A program made the translations under genes and the position numbers. 64,000 bases of DNA from the NCBI RefSeq assembly GCF_000237325.1, contig NC_017542.1, forward strand, positions 2,177,501 through 2,241,500, in the 5' to 3' direction. The stretch comes from Paenibacillus polymyxa M1. Lineage in GTDB: Bacteria; Bacillota; Bacilli; Paenibacillales; Paenibacillaceae. Under the pieces are notes generated by a model. It worked only from the letters and a program-made list of their open reading frames with translations. It had not been told where the DNA came from and searched no databases. Positions 45,360-54,332 of this stretch are shown here, piece after piece; the stretch's first letter is position 1; every line of letters begins with the position of its first letter.

Positions 45360-46619
45360 GTGGAAAGAATTCAACTTAAAAACGGCCTAAGAGTGGTCAT
45401 CGAAAAAATTCCAACCGTGCGTTCTGTTTCTTTCGGCATCTGGGTTAAAACCGGTTCCCGGAACGAAACATCGGACAATAGCGGTATTTCTCATTTTATT
45501 GAACACATGCTTTTCAAAGGAACAGAGCGTTTTAGTGCTAAGGAAATCGCTGAGCAATTTGACGCCATCGGAGGAAATGTTAATGCTTTCACTTCGAAGG
45601 AATATACGTGCTATTATGCAAAAGTGCTAGATGAGCATCTACCGATCGCAGTCGATGTACTGTCTGATATGTTCTTTAATTCCAAATTGGATCAGGAAGA
45701 GCTAGCAAGAGAGAAAAATGTGATTTTGGAGGAAATCTCCATGTACGAGGACACACCTGATGATATGGTGCACGATCTTGTTTCTCGCGCGGCCTATGGT
45801 GAGCACCCACTGGCTTATCCGATTCTCGGAACCGAAGATCACCTGCTAGCTATGGATAGCTCACATCTCAGCCATTATATGAAGGAGCACTATACAATTG
45901 ATAATACAGTTATCAGTGTGGCTGGTAATGTTGACGATCGTCTTTTAGAATTGCTGGAGCAACATTTTGGGCATTTCGATAATCATGGAACCGTTTCGCC
46001 ACTGACAGTACCTGCGTTTAACGGTCAGCTGTTGTACCATGAGAAAGCAACGGAGCAGAATCACATTTGTCTATCCCTGCCTGGATTTGCAATAGGCGAC
46101 GATCTCCAGTATGCTATGGTTTTGCTGAATAACGCGATCGGCGGGGGTATGAGCTCACGTTTATTTCAAGAAATTCGTGAAAAACGCGGACTGGCTTATT
46201 CGGTCTATTCCTATCATAGCTCCCATGCAGATAGTGGAATGTTCACGATCTACGCAGGCACCGCTCCTAAGCAAACAAAGGATGTGCTCGATTTGACACT
46301 GGAGTTGTTGCGAGATGTAGCTGTCAACGGTTTGGACGCTAATGAGCTTCGCAAAGGCAAGGAGCAGCTAAAAGGAAGTCTGATTTTAAGCCTTGAGAGC
46401 ACTGGTAGCCGGATGAACCGTCTTGGAAAGAATGAGTTAATGTTGGGTCAGCATTATACGCTGGATCAAATGATTGAACACATTGAGCAAGTAACGGCTG
46501 ATGATGTGAACAAAGTGCTGGATCGGATGTTTTCGGAGCCGTTTGCTCTGTCAATGGTCGGAGCGAGTGATTCAGCGGTTAAGGATATGAGGAGGGACTA
46601 TTTTGTTAACTTACGTTGA
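45360..46619 (+). CDS. mlpA: M16 zinc protease MlpA (YmxG)
   Basis: A 419-residue M16 peptidase with the inverted zinc motif HFIEH (H45, E48, H49) and two M16 domains. It is close to mitochondrial processing peptidase-like enzymes. The start is a GTG at 45360 behind AGGAGGG (45347-45353). Further upstream ATG 45333 lacks a ribosome site. It lies between ylxY and dut. The dut start overlaps its end by 17 bases. Confidence 0.95.
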   Translation: MERIQLKNGLRVVIEKIPTVRSVSFGIWVKTGSRNETSDNSGISHFIEHMLFKGTERFSAKEIAEQFDAIGGNVNAFTSKEYTCYYAKVLDEHLPIAVDVLSDMFFNSKLDQEELAREKNVILEEISMYEDTPDDMVHDLVSRAAYGEHPLAYPILGTEDHLLAMDSSHLSHYMKEHYTIDNTVISVAGNVDDRLLELLEQHFGHFDNHGTVSPLTVPAFNGQLLYHEKATEQNHICLSLPGFAIGDDLQYAMVLLNNAIGGGMSSRLFQEIREKRGLAYSVYSYHSSHADSGMFTIYAGTAPKQTKDVLDLTLELLRDVAVNGLDANELRKGKEQLKGSLILSLESTGSRMNRLGKNELMLGQHYTLDQMIEHIEQVTADDVNKVLDRMFSEPFALSMVGASDSAVKDMRRDYFVNLR

Positions 46620-47049
46620 AATTAACAGACTCGGGGGCAATGAAGATATTGAGCTACCCCGCAAAATGTCAGAGCTTGCATCTGGGTTTGACTTGTATGC
46701 AGCAGTGCAGGAGGATTTGGTTCTGGAACCTGGCAAACGATGCCTCGTTCCAACTGGATTTGCAATAGCTATGCCAGCAGGATTAGAGGCACAAATCCGT
46801 CCGCGTAGTGGACTGGCTCTCAAGCATGGTATTACTTGTCTTAACACACCTGGGACGATTGATGCAGATTATCGTGGGGAGATTAAGGTGCTCCTTATCA
46901 ATTTAGGCGAGGAACCGTTCACCATTACGCGCAATGAGCGAATTGCACAAATGGTATTTCAGGTTGTGCCTGAGGTCGAGCTGAAACAAGTAGACCATTT
47001 GTCTGAAACAGTGCGGGGTGCTGGTGGGTTTGGTCATACAGGACGCTGA
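46603..47049 (+). CDS. dut: dUTP diphosphatase
   Basis: A 148-residue trimeric dUTPase with all five motifs in order, including [32 protein letters not shown] and the C-terminal GGFGHTGR loop. It keeps uracil out of DNA and makes dUMP. The start is a TTG behind GGAGGG with six bases spacing. It overlaps mlpA by 17 bases. In B. subtilis 168 the known dUTPases are prophage-borne, so this chromosomal copy is a notable difference in the locus. Confidence 0.96.
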   Translation: MLTYVEINRLGGNEDIELPRKMSELASGFDLYAAVQEDLVLEPGKRCLVPTGFAIAMPAGLEAQIRPRSGLALKHGITCLNTPGTIDADYRGEIKVLLINLGEEPFTITRNERIAQMVFQVVPEVELKQVDHLSETVRGAGGFGHTGR

Positions 47050-47135
47050 GTCTACGATTTACTTGCAAAACCTGTAATCCAATTGATTTTGCAAAAACTT
47101 CAATATTACTCGTTTAAAAAGTAAAGCATATACAT

Positions 47136-47167
47136 AAAAGTCGTCCCGTAGAGGGGCGGCTTTTTTT
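47136..47167 (+). terminator. Terminator after dut
   Basis: AAAGTCGTCCC pairs with GGGGCGGCTTT, allowing one G-U pair, followed by a run of T. It separates the vegetative mlpA-dut unit from the sporulation gene dpaA. Confidence 0.8.
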
Positions 47168-47176
47168 GTGTTTTTT

Positions 47177-47205
47177 CACCCCTCTCCGGGCATCTGCATA
47201 GACTA
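47177..47205 (+). promoter_or_regulatory. Sigma-K-type promoter of dpaA
   Basis: CACC (47177-47180), a 16-base spacer, then CATAGACTA (47197-47205), matching the sigma-K pattern (AC in -35, CATAnnnTA in -10). The B. subtilis spoVF operon is known to be sigma-K dependent. The predicted start lies about 28 bases before the ATG. Confidence 0.65.
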
Positions 47206-47239
47206 AAAGCATATCGTGTCTCGGAAAGGAGTGATCCGG

Positions 47240-48139
47240 ATGCTAACAGGAATGCGCATCGTTGTTTTGGGTGGAGATGCGAGGCAGCTTGAGGTAATCC
47301 GCAAATGTGTGGACATGGATGCTACCGTCACCGTGGTCGGCTTTGACATGCTTGAAGTACCACTCAAAGGAGTCACACTAGAACCCATGTCTGTCAAGCT
47401 GCTGGAATCGTCAGACGCACTGATTCTACCGGTGGTGGGATGCGATGAGGAAGGCAACGTAAATGCACTTTTCGGAGCACAGAAGCTCCAGTTTCTGAAT
47501 GAGCATGCTGCTGCTCTTCCACCGCATTGCGTTGTATATACAGGGATGGCGCGAGCGTACTTAAAAGAAATATGTACCAGACATGAATTGAAGCTGGTTG
47601 AGCTGCTGGAAAGAGATGATGTGGCCATATACAATTCTATACCTACGGCTGAAGGCGCACTGATGATGGCAATTCAGCATACTGATTTTACGATTCATGG
47701 TGCAGATTGTATGGTTCTAGGCATGGGACGGACTGGATTTACCATGGCAAGGGCACTACAGGGATTGGGAGCCAAAGTGAAGGTTGGAGTACGGCGGGCA
47801 GAGGATGCAGCGAGAGCTGTAGAAATGGGTTGGAAGCCTTTTATGACGAGGGATTTAGCGAATGAGACAAAGGGAGTTGACTTGATTTTTAATACGATAC
47901 CCTCTATGATTATCACAGCGCAAATCCTGTCTAAGTTGCCACTGAGTACCGTGATTATAGATCTTGCTTCTGCCCCGGGCGGTTGTGATTTCCGGTATGC
48001 GGAAAAACGTGGAATTAAGGCTATGCTTGCCCCCGGTCTTCCTGGTATAGTTGCTCCCAAAACTGCAGGTGCCATTATAGCGAATACGCTGGTGCAGTTG
48101 TTAATGGAAGACAATCCTGATCGGGGGGATGCGCAATGA
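47240..48139 (+). CDS. dpaA: Dipicolinate synthase subunit A
   Basis: A 299-residue SpoVFA-type protein with a C-terminal Rossmann domain (VLGMGRTGFTMARALQGLGAKV). With DpaB it oxidises dihydrodipicolinate-pathway intermediates to dipicolinic acid in the mother cell, the main spore core solute. GAAAGGAGTGATC precedes the ATG at 47240; the frame is open to 47216. It overlaps dpaB by four bases and shares the locus with asd, dapG and dapA, which supply its substrate. Confidence 0.97.
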   Translation: MLTGMRIVVLGGDARQLEVIRKCVDMDATVTVVGFDMLEVPLKGVTLEPMSVKLLESSDALILPVVGCDEEGNVNALFGAQKLQFLNEHAAALPPHCVVYTGMARAYLKEICTRHELKLVELLERDDVAIYNSIPTAEGALMMAIQHTDFTIHGADCMVLGMGRTGFTMARALQGLGAKVKVGVRRAEDAARAVEMGWKPFMTRDLANETKGVDLIFNTIPSMIITAQILSKLPLSTVIIDLASAPGGCDFRYAEKRGIKAMLAPGLPGIVAPKTAGAIIANTLVQLLMEDNPDRGDAQ

Positions 48140-48729
48140 GTTGGCAAGGGAAAACAGTAGGTTATGCCATTACAGGCTCACATTGCACGTTTGAAGAGGT
48201 AATGCCTGTTATACAGCGCTTCGTAGATGAGGGTGCGAAGGTCGTTCCCATTATATCCAATACCGTACTAACAACGGATACTCGTTTCGGTACTTCGCAA
48301 AGTTGGCAAAAACAGTTGAAAGATATAACAGGGAATGATATCATTTCTACAATTGTGGAGGCTGAGCCACTGGGACCCTCCCAAATGCTCGATGTGCTGG
48401 TGATTGCACCGTTGACGGGGAATTCGATGAGTAAGTTAGCGAATGCGATGACAGACAGTCCGGTTTTAATGGCTGCCAAGGCGCAATTACGCAATGGTCG
48501 TCCACTTCTTTTAGCCATATCTACTAATGATGGACTTGGTCTAAATGCTGCTAATATCGCCAAGTTACTAGTAGCCAAAAACATCTTTTTTGTGCCGTTC
48601 GGACAGGATAATCCAGTTAAAAAGCCGAACTCGCTTGTAGCCAATATGGAGTTGATTCCAGAGGCTGCCTATGAAGCATTGCAGGGCAAACAGATTCAGC
48701 CGATGATTGTGGAACGCAAGACCCCATGA
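48136..48729 (+). CDS. dpaB: Dipicolinate synthase subunit B
   Basis: A 197-residue flavoprotein-family subunit (GYAITGSHCTFEEVMPVI at the N-terminus; LVIAPLTGNSMSKLANAMTDSPV in the middle). It forms dipicolinate synthase with DpaA. The start overlaps the dpaA stop (ATGA). Length matches SpoVFB. Confidence 0.97.
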   Translation: MSWQGKTVGYAITGSHCTFEEVMPVIQRFVDEGAKVVPIISNTVLTTDTRFGTSQSWQKQLKDITGNDIISTIVEAEPLGPSQMLDVLVIAPLTGNSMSKLANAMTDSPVLMAAKAQLRNGRPLLLAISTNDGLGLNAANIAKLLVAKNIFFVPFGQDNPVKKPNSLVANMELIPEAAYEALQGKQIQPMIVERKTP

Positions 48730-48749
48730 AGTACTATAGTTAACTGCTG

Positions 48750-48816
48750 AGCATCCCTCGCCTAGAAGATGATTCGATAATGCATCGAGTCTAATTTCTT
48801 GTTGGCGGTGGATGCT
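48750..48816 (+). ncRNA. Nested hairpin between dpaB and asd
   Basis: The outer arms AGCATCC..CGCC (48750-48762) and GGCG..GGATGCT (48804-48816) enclose a perfect eight-base inner hairpin GATTCGAT-AATGC-ATCGAGTC (48771-48791, with one G-U). No T run follows directly. It may be a dpaAB terminator or processing structure, or a leader of asd. It does not resemble the lysine riboswitch in size. Confidence 0.45.
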
Positions 48817-48863
48817 TTCAGAATAAAAAATGGTTTTTTAGTCGAGAAGGGGAGATACACCAG

Positions 48864-49901
48864 ATGAGCAATAGAAAGTTTAATGTAGCTGTCGTTGGAG
48901 CGACAGGCGCTGTAGGCGAACAGATCGTAAATCTGCTGGAAAAACGAGATTTTCCTGTGGAAAAAATCAAATTTCTTTCTTCGCCTCGTTCTGCCGGCAC
49001 GTTAATTAGCTTTAAAGGTCAGCAGATTCCAGTAGAGATTGCTACCCCCGACAGCTTTGAAGGAATCGACATTGCTTTGTTTAGTGCAGGCGGAGACGTG
49101 AGTAAGGAACTGGCGCCGCATGCTGTTCGTCATGGGGCAGTTTGCATTGACAACACCAACGCATTCCGAATGGAACCGACAGCTCCTCTTGTAGTACCTG
49201 AGGTGAACAGCGATAAAATTGCCGAGCATCAGGGAATTATCGCCAACCCTAACTGCTCCACTATCCAGATGGCAGCTGCTTTGAAACCATTATATGATCA
49301 ATATGGCATTTCTCGTATCATAGTATCCACATACCAGGCCGTATCGGGCGCTGGAAGCCGTGCTATTGATGAATTGAATCGTCAAAGCGCAGCCATTCTT
49401 AACGGTGATGAGGTTCAGCCAGATCTGCTGCCGGTAGGTTCGTTGCCAGTAAAACATCAGATTGCTTTCAATGCTATTCCGCAAATCGATAAGTTTCAGG
49501 ATAATGGCTATACACTGGAAGAAATGAAAATGGTACGCGAAACGAAAAAAATATTGGGTGACGATTCTGTAGACGTAACCGCAACGTGTGTGCGTATTCC
49601 TGTTGTATACGGTCACTCGGAATCCGTCTATGTAGAGCTTAAAAAAGATTATGATCTAGAAGAAGTTCGTAATCTGTTGGCTTCCGCACCTGGAGTAACG
49701 CTGGTAGACGATCCTGCTGCCCAGCTTTATCCGCTCGCATCCGAAGCGGCAGGAAAACCCGACGTATTCGTAGGGCGTGTACGTCGTGATTTGGGCAATA
49801 GCCGTGGTTTGAACTTGTGGGTCGTATCCGACAATCTGCTCAAGGGAGCGGCATGGAACGCGGTGCAAATCGCGGAAATTATTGCTGCAAAAGCGGAGTA
49901 A
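48864..49901 (+). CDS. asd: Aspartate-semialdehyde dehydrogenase
   Basis: A 345-residue Asd with the NADP-binding start VAVVGATGAVGEQIVNLLEKR and the catalytic Cys131 (NPNCSTIQM). It makes aspartate semialdehyde, the branch point to lysine/DAP/dipicolinate and to threonine/methionine. GGGGAGAT precedes the ATG. It leads asd-dapG-dapA, the same order as B. subtilis. Confidence 0.98.
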   Translation: MSNRKFNVAVVGATGAVGEQIVNLLEKRDFPVEKIKFLSSPRSAGTLISFKGQQIPVEIATPDSFEGIDIALFSAGGDVSKELAPHAVRHGAVCIDNTNAFRMEPTAPLVVPEVNSDKIAEHQGIIANPNCSTIQMAAALKPLYDQYGISRIIVSTYQAVSGAGSRAIDELNRQSAAILNGDEVQPDLLPVGSLPVKHQIAFNAIPQIDKFQDNGYTLEEMKMVRETKKILGDDSVDVTATCVRIPVVYGHSESVYVELKKDYDLEEVRNLLASAPGVTLVDDPAAQLYPLASEAAGKPDVFVGRVRRDLGNSRGLNLWVVSDNLLKGAAWNAVQIAEIIAAKAE

Positions 49902-49936
49902 CGTTCCTAAAGCCGGGAGTATATGGGGGAAGAATA

Positions 49937-51154
49937 ATGGGTATTTTGGTGCAAAAATTTGGGGGAACCTCGCTATCCACACCTGAAGCGCGTCAACTTG
50001 TGCTGGCACATGTGAAGCGGGAACTGAAGCAAAATTTTCAATTGGTTGTTGTTGTGTCGGCCATGGGGAGGAAAGGAGAGCCTTATGCCACGGACACGTT
50101 GCTGGATTGGGCGGCATCTAACGGCGACAGTCTTCCGAAGCGCGAACGGGATTTACTGCTGTGCTGTGGTGAAATCATTTCTGCTGCTACATTGTGCAGC
50201 CTGATGGAGAAGGAAGGTATCCCTGCTACAGTGCTGACTGGAGCACAGGCAGGCTTTATTACGGATGATCAATACGGCAATGCTCGGATTTTGGATATCA
50301 AGCCAGACCGTATTGTGGAAGAACTGAACCAAGGCAGAGTGGTCATTGTGACTGGTTTTCAGGGACAAACAGCTGATGGTGATATGACTACCCTTGGTCG
50401 GGGAGGCAGCGATACGTCAGCTACTGCACTAGGTGCTGCTCTACATGCGGATATGGTTGATATTTATACAGATGTGAATGGTATTTTGACCGCTGATCCG
50501 CGTATTGTGGAAAATGCGAAGCCGCTTGCACATGTTAGCTATACGGAAATTTGTAATATGGCTCATCAGGGAGCAAAGGTGATCCATCCTCGTGCTGTTG
50601 AAATAGCCATGCAGGCTAATATTCCGGTACGGGTTCGCTCTACCTTCTCCGAGGGAGAGGGGACGTTGGTTACCCATCCGGAAGGCTTTAAAGATGTGCA
50701 GGCAGATATCGTAGACCGCTTCGTGACCGGTATTGCGTATGTCGGCAATGTTACTCAAATTACTGTTGAATTAAAGTCGGGTTTGGAGCACTTGCAATTA
50801 CAAGTATTCAAATCTATGGCTGAACACGGAATCAGCGTCGATTTCATTAATGTAACTCCATCAGGAGCGGTTTATACCGTATTTGATAATGATGGAAGCA
50901 AAGCGGTTGAAGTACTTAACGGTTTGGGTCTAGAGCCTAAAATACTGGCCGGGTGTGCTAAAGTTTCGGTCATAGGCGGTGGTATCAACGGGGTACCAGG
51001 TATTATGGCGACAATTGTGGAGGCATTGACAGAATCAGACGTACAGATCCTTCAATCGGCAGATTCCAACACCACGATCTGGGTACTTGTTAAAAAGGAA
51101 GATATGGTGCAGGCTGTACGCGCATTGCATAATAAATTTGAACTCCATCAATAG
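49937..51154 (+). CDS. dapG: Aspartokinase I (DapG)
   Basis: A 405-residue aspartokinase with the kinase motif VQKFGGTSLSTPEARQLV, the TLGRGGSDTSATALGA segment and two ACT domains at the C-terminus. It phosphorylates aspartate, the first step to DAP. The diaminopimelate-inhibited type is expected from this locus, but the effector cannot be read from sequence by eye. The ATG at 49937 follows GGGGGAAG; the frame is open upstream across the asd end. Confidence 0.96.
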   Translation: MGILVQKFGGTSLSTPEARQLVLAHVKRELKQNFQLVVVVSAMGRKGEPYATDTLLDWAASNGDSLPKRERDLLLCCGEIISAATLCSLMEKEGIPATVLTGAQAGFITDDQYGNARILDIKPDRIVEELNQGRVVIVTGFQGQTADGDMTTLGRGGSDTSATALGAALHADMVDIYTDVNGILTADPRIVENAKPLAHVSYTEICNMAHQGAKVIHPRAVEIAMQANIPVRVRSTFSEGEGTLVTHPEGFKDVQADIVDRFVTGIAYVGNVTQITVELKSGLEHLQLQVFKSMAEHGISVDFINVTPSGAVYTVFDNDGSKAVEVLNGLGLEPKILAGCAKVSVIGGGINGVPGIMATIVEALTESDVQILQSADSNTTIWVLVKKEDMVQAVRALHNKFELHQ

Positions 51155-51195
51155 GCGCATTGTCCGTGCTCGGACTTGCAAAAAAAGGAGGCAGC

Positions 51196-52077
51196 ATGGT
51201 GAACTTCGGCAGATTGATTACCGCAATGGTGACACCTTTTGATCAGCAAGGAGAGATTGACTGGACTGCATTGTCCTCGTTGATTGATTATTTAATAGAA
51301 GAACAGCATTCAGAGTCACTTGTTGTATCTGGAACAACAGGGGAGTCTCCTACCCTGAGTGATGATGAAAAAATTAAGTTGTTTGCATTTGTTGTAGAAA
51401 AAGCAGCTGGGCGATGTAAAATTATTGCAGGGACAGGAAGCAATAACACACGTCATTCCATCCACCTCACACGTGCTGCGGAGCAGGCGGGAGCAGACGG
51501 TGTGCTGCTGGTAGTGCCATATTATAATAAACCGAATCAGGAAGGGATATATCAGCATTTCAAAAGTATTGCAAACTCCACATCCCTTCCAGCGATACTG
51601 TATAATGTTCCAAGCCGTACCGGTGCCAGCCTAACAGCTGAAACGACACTGCGGCTTGCACAAATTCCGAACATTGTAGGAACCAAAGAATGTGCATCAC
51701 TTGCACAAGTTACACAGATTGCAGCGGCAGCACCAGAAGGTTTTCTGGTTTATTCCGGGGATGATGCATCTGGATTGCCTGCCATGGCTGTAGGTGCTTA
51801 TGGCATTATCAGCGTAGCAAGTCACGTGGTAGGTGCAGAAATGAAGCGGATGCTGGATTCCTTTGTAGGAGGACACGCTCAAGAGGCAGCAAAACTGCAT
51901 CAACAGTTGTTCCCGATTTTTAAGGGCATGTTCGGCTGTCCTCATCCTTTGCCTAATCCGGTAGCTGTAAAGTATGCATTGGAGTTACGGGGGATTAAGG
52001 TAGGTTCAGTTCGGTTGCCACTAATCCCGCCTACCGAGGATGAAGCAGAGTTTATTAAGAATTTATTTACCCGCTAA
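51196..52077 (+). CDS. dapA: 4-hydroxy-tetrahydrodipicolinate synthase
   Basis: A 293-residue class I aldolase. Schiff-base Lys164 (GTKECAS) and catalytic Tyr136 (YNVPSRTG) match E. coli DapA K161 and Y133. It condenses pyruvate with aspartate semialdehyde; its product is also the precursor of dipicolinate. AAGGAGG precedes ATG 51196; the next codon is a GTG that could also start. Confidence 0.97.
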   Translation: MVNFGRLITAMVTPFDQQGEIDWTALSSLIDYLIEEQHSESLVVSGTTGESPTLSDDEKIKLFAFVVEKAAGRCKIIAGTGSNNTRHSIHLTRAAEQAGADGVLLVVPYYNKPNQEGIYQHFKSIANSTSLPAILYNVPSRTGASLTAETTLRLAQIPNIVGTKECASLAQVTQIAAAAPEGFLVYSGDDASGLPAMAVGAYGIISVASHVVGAEMKRMLDSFVGGHAQEAAKLHQQLFPIFKGMFGCPHPLPNPVAVKYALELRGIKVGSVRLPLIPPTEDEAEFIKNLFTR

Positions 52078-52107
52078 AAAGAAATAGACGAAAGATGTTG
52101 ATGAATA

Positions 52108-52173
52108 CAAGGAGTATCCTTGTTAAGGGCAGTCGGTAGGTATAATATCGACTGGGTTATTGCCCTGACAAGG
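52108..52173 (+). ncRNA. Alternative-pairing RNA element between dapA and RNase J gene
   Basis: ACAAGGA-GTA-TCCTTGT (about 52107-52123) forms one hairpin. The CCTTGT arm plus AGGGCA (52126-52131) could instead pair with TGCCCT and ACAAGG further on (about 52161-52173). The two folds exclude each other. A strong terminator hairpin follows at once. The layout looks like an attenuator, but it could also be two stacked terminators. Confidence 0.4.
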
Positions 52174-52186
52174 TCTTCCGATATGA

Positions 52187-52213
52187 AGGGCGTTCTTATA
52201 GAACGTCCTTTTT
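52187..52213 (+). terminator. Terminator of the asd-dapG-dapA unit
   Basis: AGGGCGTTC (52187-52195) pairs with GAACGTCCT (52201-52209) with one G-U, followed by T residues. It lies about 90 bases before the RNase J gene promoter. Confidence 0.8.
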
Positions 52214-52303
52214 GCTATGCTGTTAACCAGGCATGTAGATAAAATGACACATACTTATGGTTTGAGAAGGCAATGAGAAACCTAGCGTAACGAACAGGAT
52301 GAC

Positions 52304-52333
52304 TTGTTTTTTCGTATTTTAATCATGTATAAT
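52304..52333 (+). promoter_or_regulatory. SigA promoter of the RNase J gene
   Basis: TTGTTT (52304-52309), an 18-base spacer and TATAAT (52328-52333). The predicted leader is about 85 bases. The rest of the 52214-52303 stretch shows nothing clear. Confidence 0.6.
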
Positions 52334-52423
52334 GGGGTCAAGTGACTGGGTGCGGTATTTTTTTGAAAATTAAATAACAAATCAAGGTACGACGTCCAAC
52401 TACCATAGGAGGTTTAGATTCAT

Positions 52424-54103
52424 TTGTCTAAAAAAACAAACAACGATAAATTGATGATTTTCGCTTTGGGCGGCGTCGGTGAAATCGGGAAAAATATGTA
52501 TGTCGTTCAATACGGCAACGACATTGTCGTGGTGGATTCCGGTCTGAAATTTCCGGAAGAGGACATGCTTGGCATCGATATCGTTATTCCTGATATTTCC
52601 TACCTTACAGAGAACCGCGACAAAGTAAGAGGCATTGTGTTGACTCATGGTCACGAGGACCATATCGGCGGTTTGCCTTACGTGCTGAAACATTTGAATG
52701 TACCTGTATATGGTACCAAGTTGACGCTGGGACTGGTGGAAAACAAGCTGAAGGAAGCGAATCTGCTTGGTGAAACCAAACGCATTTTGATCAATGCTGA
52801 TTCCGAAATCAAGCTGGGCTCCACATTGAAAGTAACATTCTTCAAAACCAACCATAGTATTCCTGATTCTGTAGGTGTTTGCATTGATACTCCTGAAGGC
52901 GCTGTTGTTCATACAGGAGACTTCAAATTTGATCATACTCCGGTGAACGGACAATATGCAGATTTGCAGCGTATGGCTGAGATTGGCACACGTGGCGTAC
53001 TGGCTCTATTGTCAGACAGTACTAATGCCGAAAAACCGGGCTTTACACCTTCGGAAAAGAGCGTTGGCATTGTGCTGGAAGATATTTTCCGCAAGTCGAG
53101 ACAGCGTGTGGTCGTAGCCACTTTTGCTTCGAACGTACATCGCATTCAGCAGGTCATTAATGCTGCTGAGGCAACTGGACGTAAAGTAACGGTTATTGGT
53201 CGCAGCATGGTTAATGTCGTAGGTATTGCTTCTGATTTGGGCTACTTGGAAATCCCAGATGGAATGCTGATTGAGCCTGAAGAAGTTGGCAAAATGTCAG
53301 CGGATCGCGTAGTTATTCTCTGCACAGGTAGTCAGGGTGAACCAATGTCTGCTTTGACAAGAATGGCTCGTTCTACGCATCGTAAGGTAGATATCCTTCC
53401 AGGGGACTCAGTGATCATCGCAGCTACTCCGGTACCAGGTAATGAAAAATATGTTGGACGCACTATTGATGAGCTGTTCCGTCTGGGTGCCAATGTATAC
53501 TACAGTGCAGCTAATCCTGGTATCCACGTTTCTGGACACGGCAGCCAGGAAGAACTCAAGCTGATGCTGAATCTGATGAAACCAAAATTCTTCTTGCCAA
53601 TTCACGGTGAGTTCAGAATGCAGCGTCGTCACGCTCTGCTTGCTGAAGGAGTAGGTATCGAGCCTGAAAATATCTTTATCACGGATATCGGTGAAGTCAT
53701 TGAAATTCAGAATGGTGGAGCACGTAGAGCTGGTAAAGTTACAGCAGGTAACGTACTGATTGATGGACTAGGCGTAGGAGATGTAGGAAATATCGTGTTG
53801 CGCGACCGCAAATTATTGTCACAGGACGGTATTTTGGTAGTGGTTGTCACACTGAGCAAGCAAGATGGCACGATTAAGTCGGGCCCGGATATCATTTCCC
53901 GTGGTTTCGTGTATGTTCGTGAATCAGAAGGTTTGCTGGATGAAGCAAATCGTATTGTTTCAAGTACACTGCATAAGCTCATGAGTGAAAATGTAAATGA
54001 ATGGGCTTCCCTCAAGACAAATGTCAAGGATGCACTGGGTCGCTTCTTGTATGAGCAAACTCGTCGCAGACCGATGATTCTGCCAATTATAATGGAAGTG
54101 TGA
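52424..54103 (+). CDS. Ribonuclease J
   Basis: A 559-residue beta-CASP metallo-beta-lactamase RNase J, acting in mRNA decay and rRNA maturation. The full metal motif H75-x-H77-x-D79-H80 (LTHGHEDHIGG) is present, followed by the beta-CASP domain and C-terminal domain. The locus (after dapA, before tepA) is that of B. subtilis rnjB. However, as I recall RNase J2 has a degenerate metal motif, while this one is intact and J1-like, so I leave the symbol empty. The start is a TTG behind AGGAGGT. Confidence 0.93.
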   Translation: MSKKTNNDKLMIFALGGVGEIGKNMYVVQYGNDIVVVDSGLKFPEEDMLGIDIVIPDISYLTENRDKVRGIVLTHGHEDHIGGLPYVLKHLNVPVYGTKLTLGLVENKLKEANLLGETKRILINADSEIKLGSTLKVTFFKTNHSIPDSVGVCIDTPEGAVVHTGDFKFDHTPVNGQYADLQRMAEIGTRGVLALLSDSTNAEKPGFTPSEKSVGIVLEDIFRKSRQRVVVATFASNVHRIQQVINAAEATGRKVTVIGRSMVNVVGIASDLGYLEIPDGMLIEPEEVGKMSADRVVILCTGSQGEPMSALTRMARSTHRKVDILPGDSVIIAATPVPGNEKYVGRTIDELFRLGANVYYSAANPGIHVSGHGSQEELKLMLNLMKPKFFLPIHGEFRMQRRHALLAEGVGIEPENIFITDIGEVIEIQNGGARRAGKVTAGNVLIDGLGVGDVGNIVLRDRKLLSQDGILVVVVTLSKQDGTIKSGPDIISRGFVYVRESEGLLDEANRIVSSTLHKLMSENVNEWASLKTNVKDALGRFLYEQTRRRPMILPIIMEV

Positions 54104-54161
54104 TTCAATTGAAATATGTTCAAAAACTTGAATTAAAAACTTAAGTCACAGGCACACAGTC

Positions 54162-54217
54162 GCCTCTCTCCCCGCAGGAAATATTGGACGGTTTCCGCGG
54201 GGAGAGAGGCTTTTTTT
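54162..54217 (+). terminator. Strong terminator after the RNase J gene
   Basis: GCCTCTCTCCCCGC (54162-54175) pairs perfectly with GCGGGGAGAGAGGC (54197-54210). An inner GGAAA/TTTCC stem extends it, then seven T residues follow. This is the strongest terminator in the window. Confidence 0.95.
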
Positions 54218-54249
54218 GATTTTGGGGTTGAGGAAAGGCATGGAGGTGG

Positions 54250-54280
54250 GTATAAAATATTCCATTTCTATCCCATACTA
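54250..54280 (+). promoter_or_regulatory. Possible sigma-G-type promoter of tepA
   Basis: GTATA (54250-54254) and CATACTA (54274-54280) match forespore sigma-F/G -35 and -10 patterns, but the spacer is 19 bases, one longer than at sleB and ymfJ in this window. It lies about 50 bases before tepA. Confidence 0.45.
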
Positions 54281-54332
54281 TAGGGTGAATACGGGGCACA
54301 TAGATGCGTAAAGCGAAAGGAAGATCACCCAT

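Noticed and set aside
48730..48863. Possible lysine riboswitch before asd
   Set aside because: The gap of 134 bases is shorter than the usual aptamer and shows only one nested hairpin.
52120..52146. Promoter TTGTTA to TATAAT within the dapA-RNase J gap
   Set aside because: The spacer is only 15 bases and the elements lie within the paired RNA; the TTGTTT-N18-TATAAT at 52304 is a better promoter.
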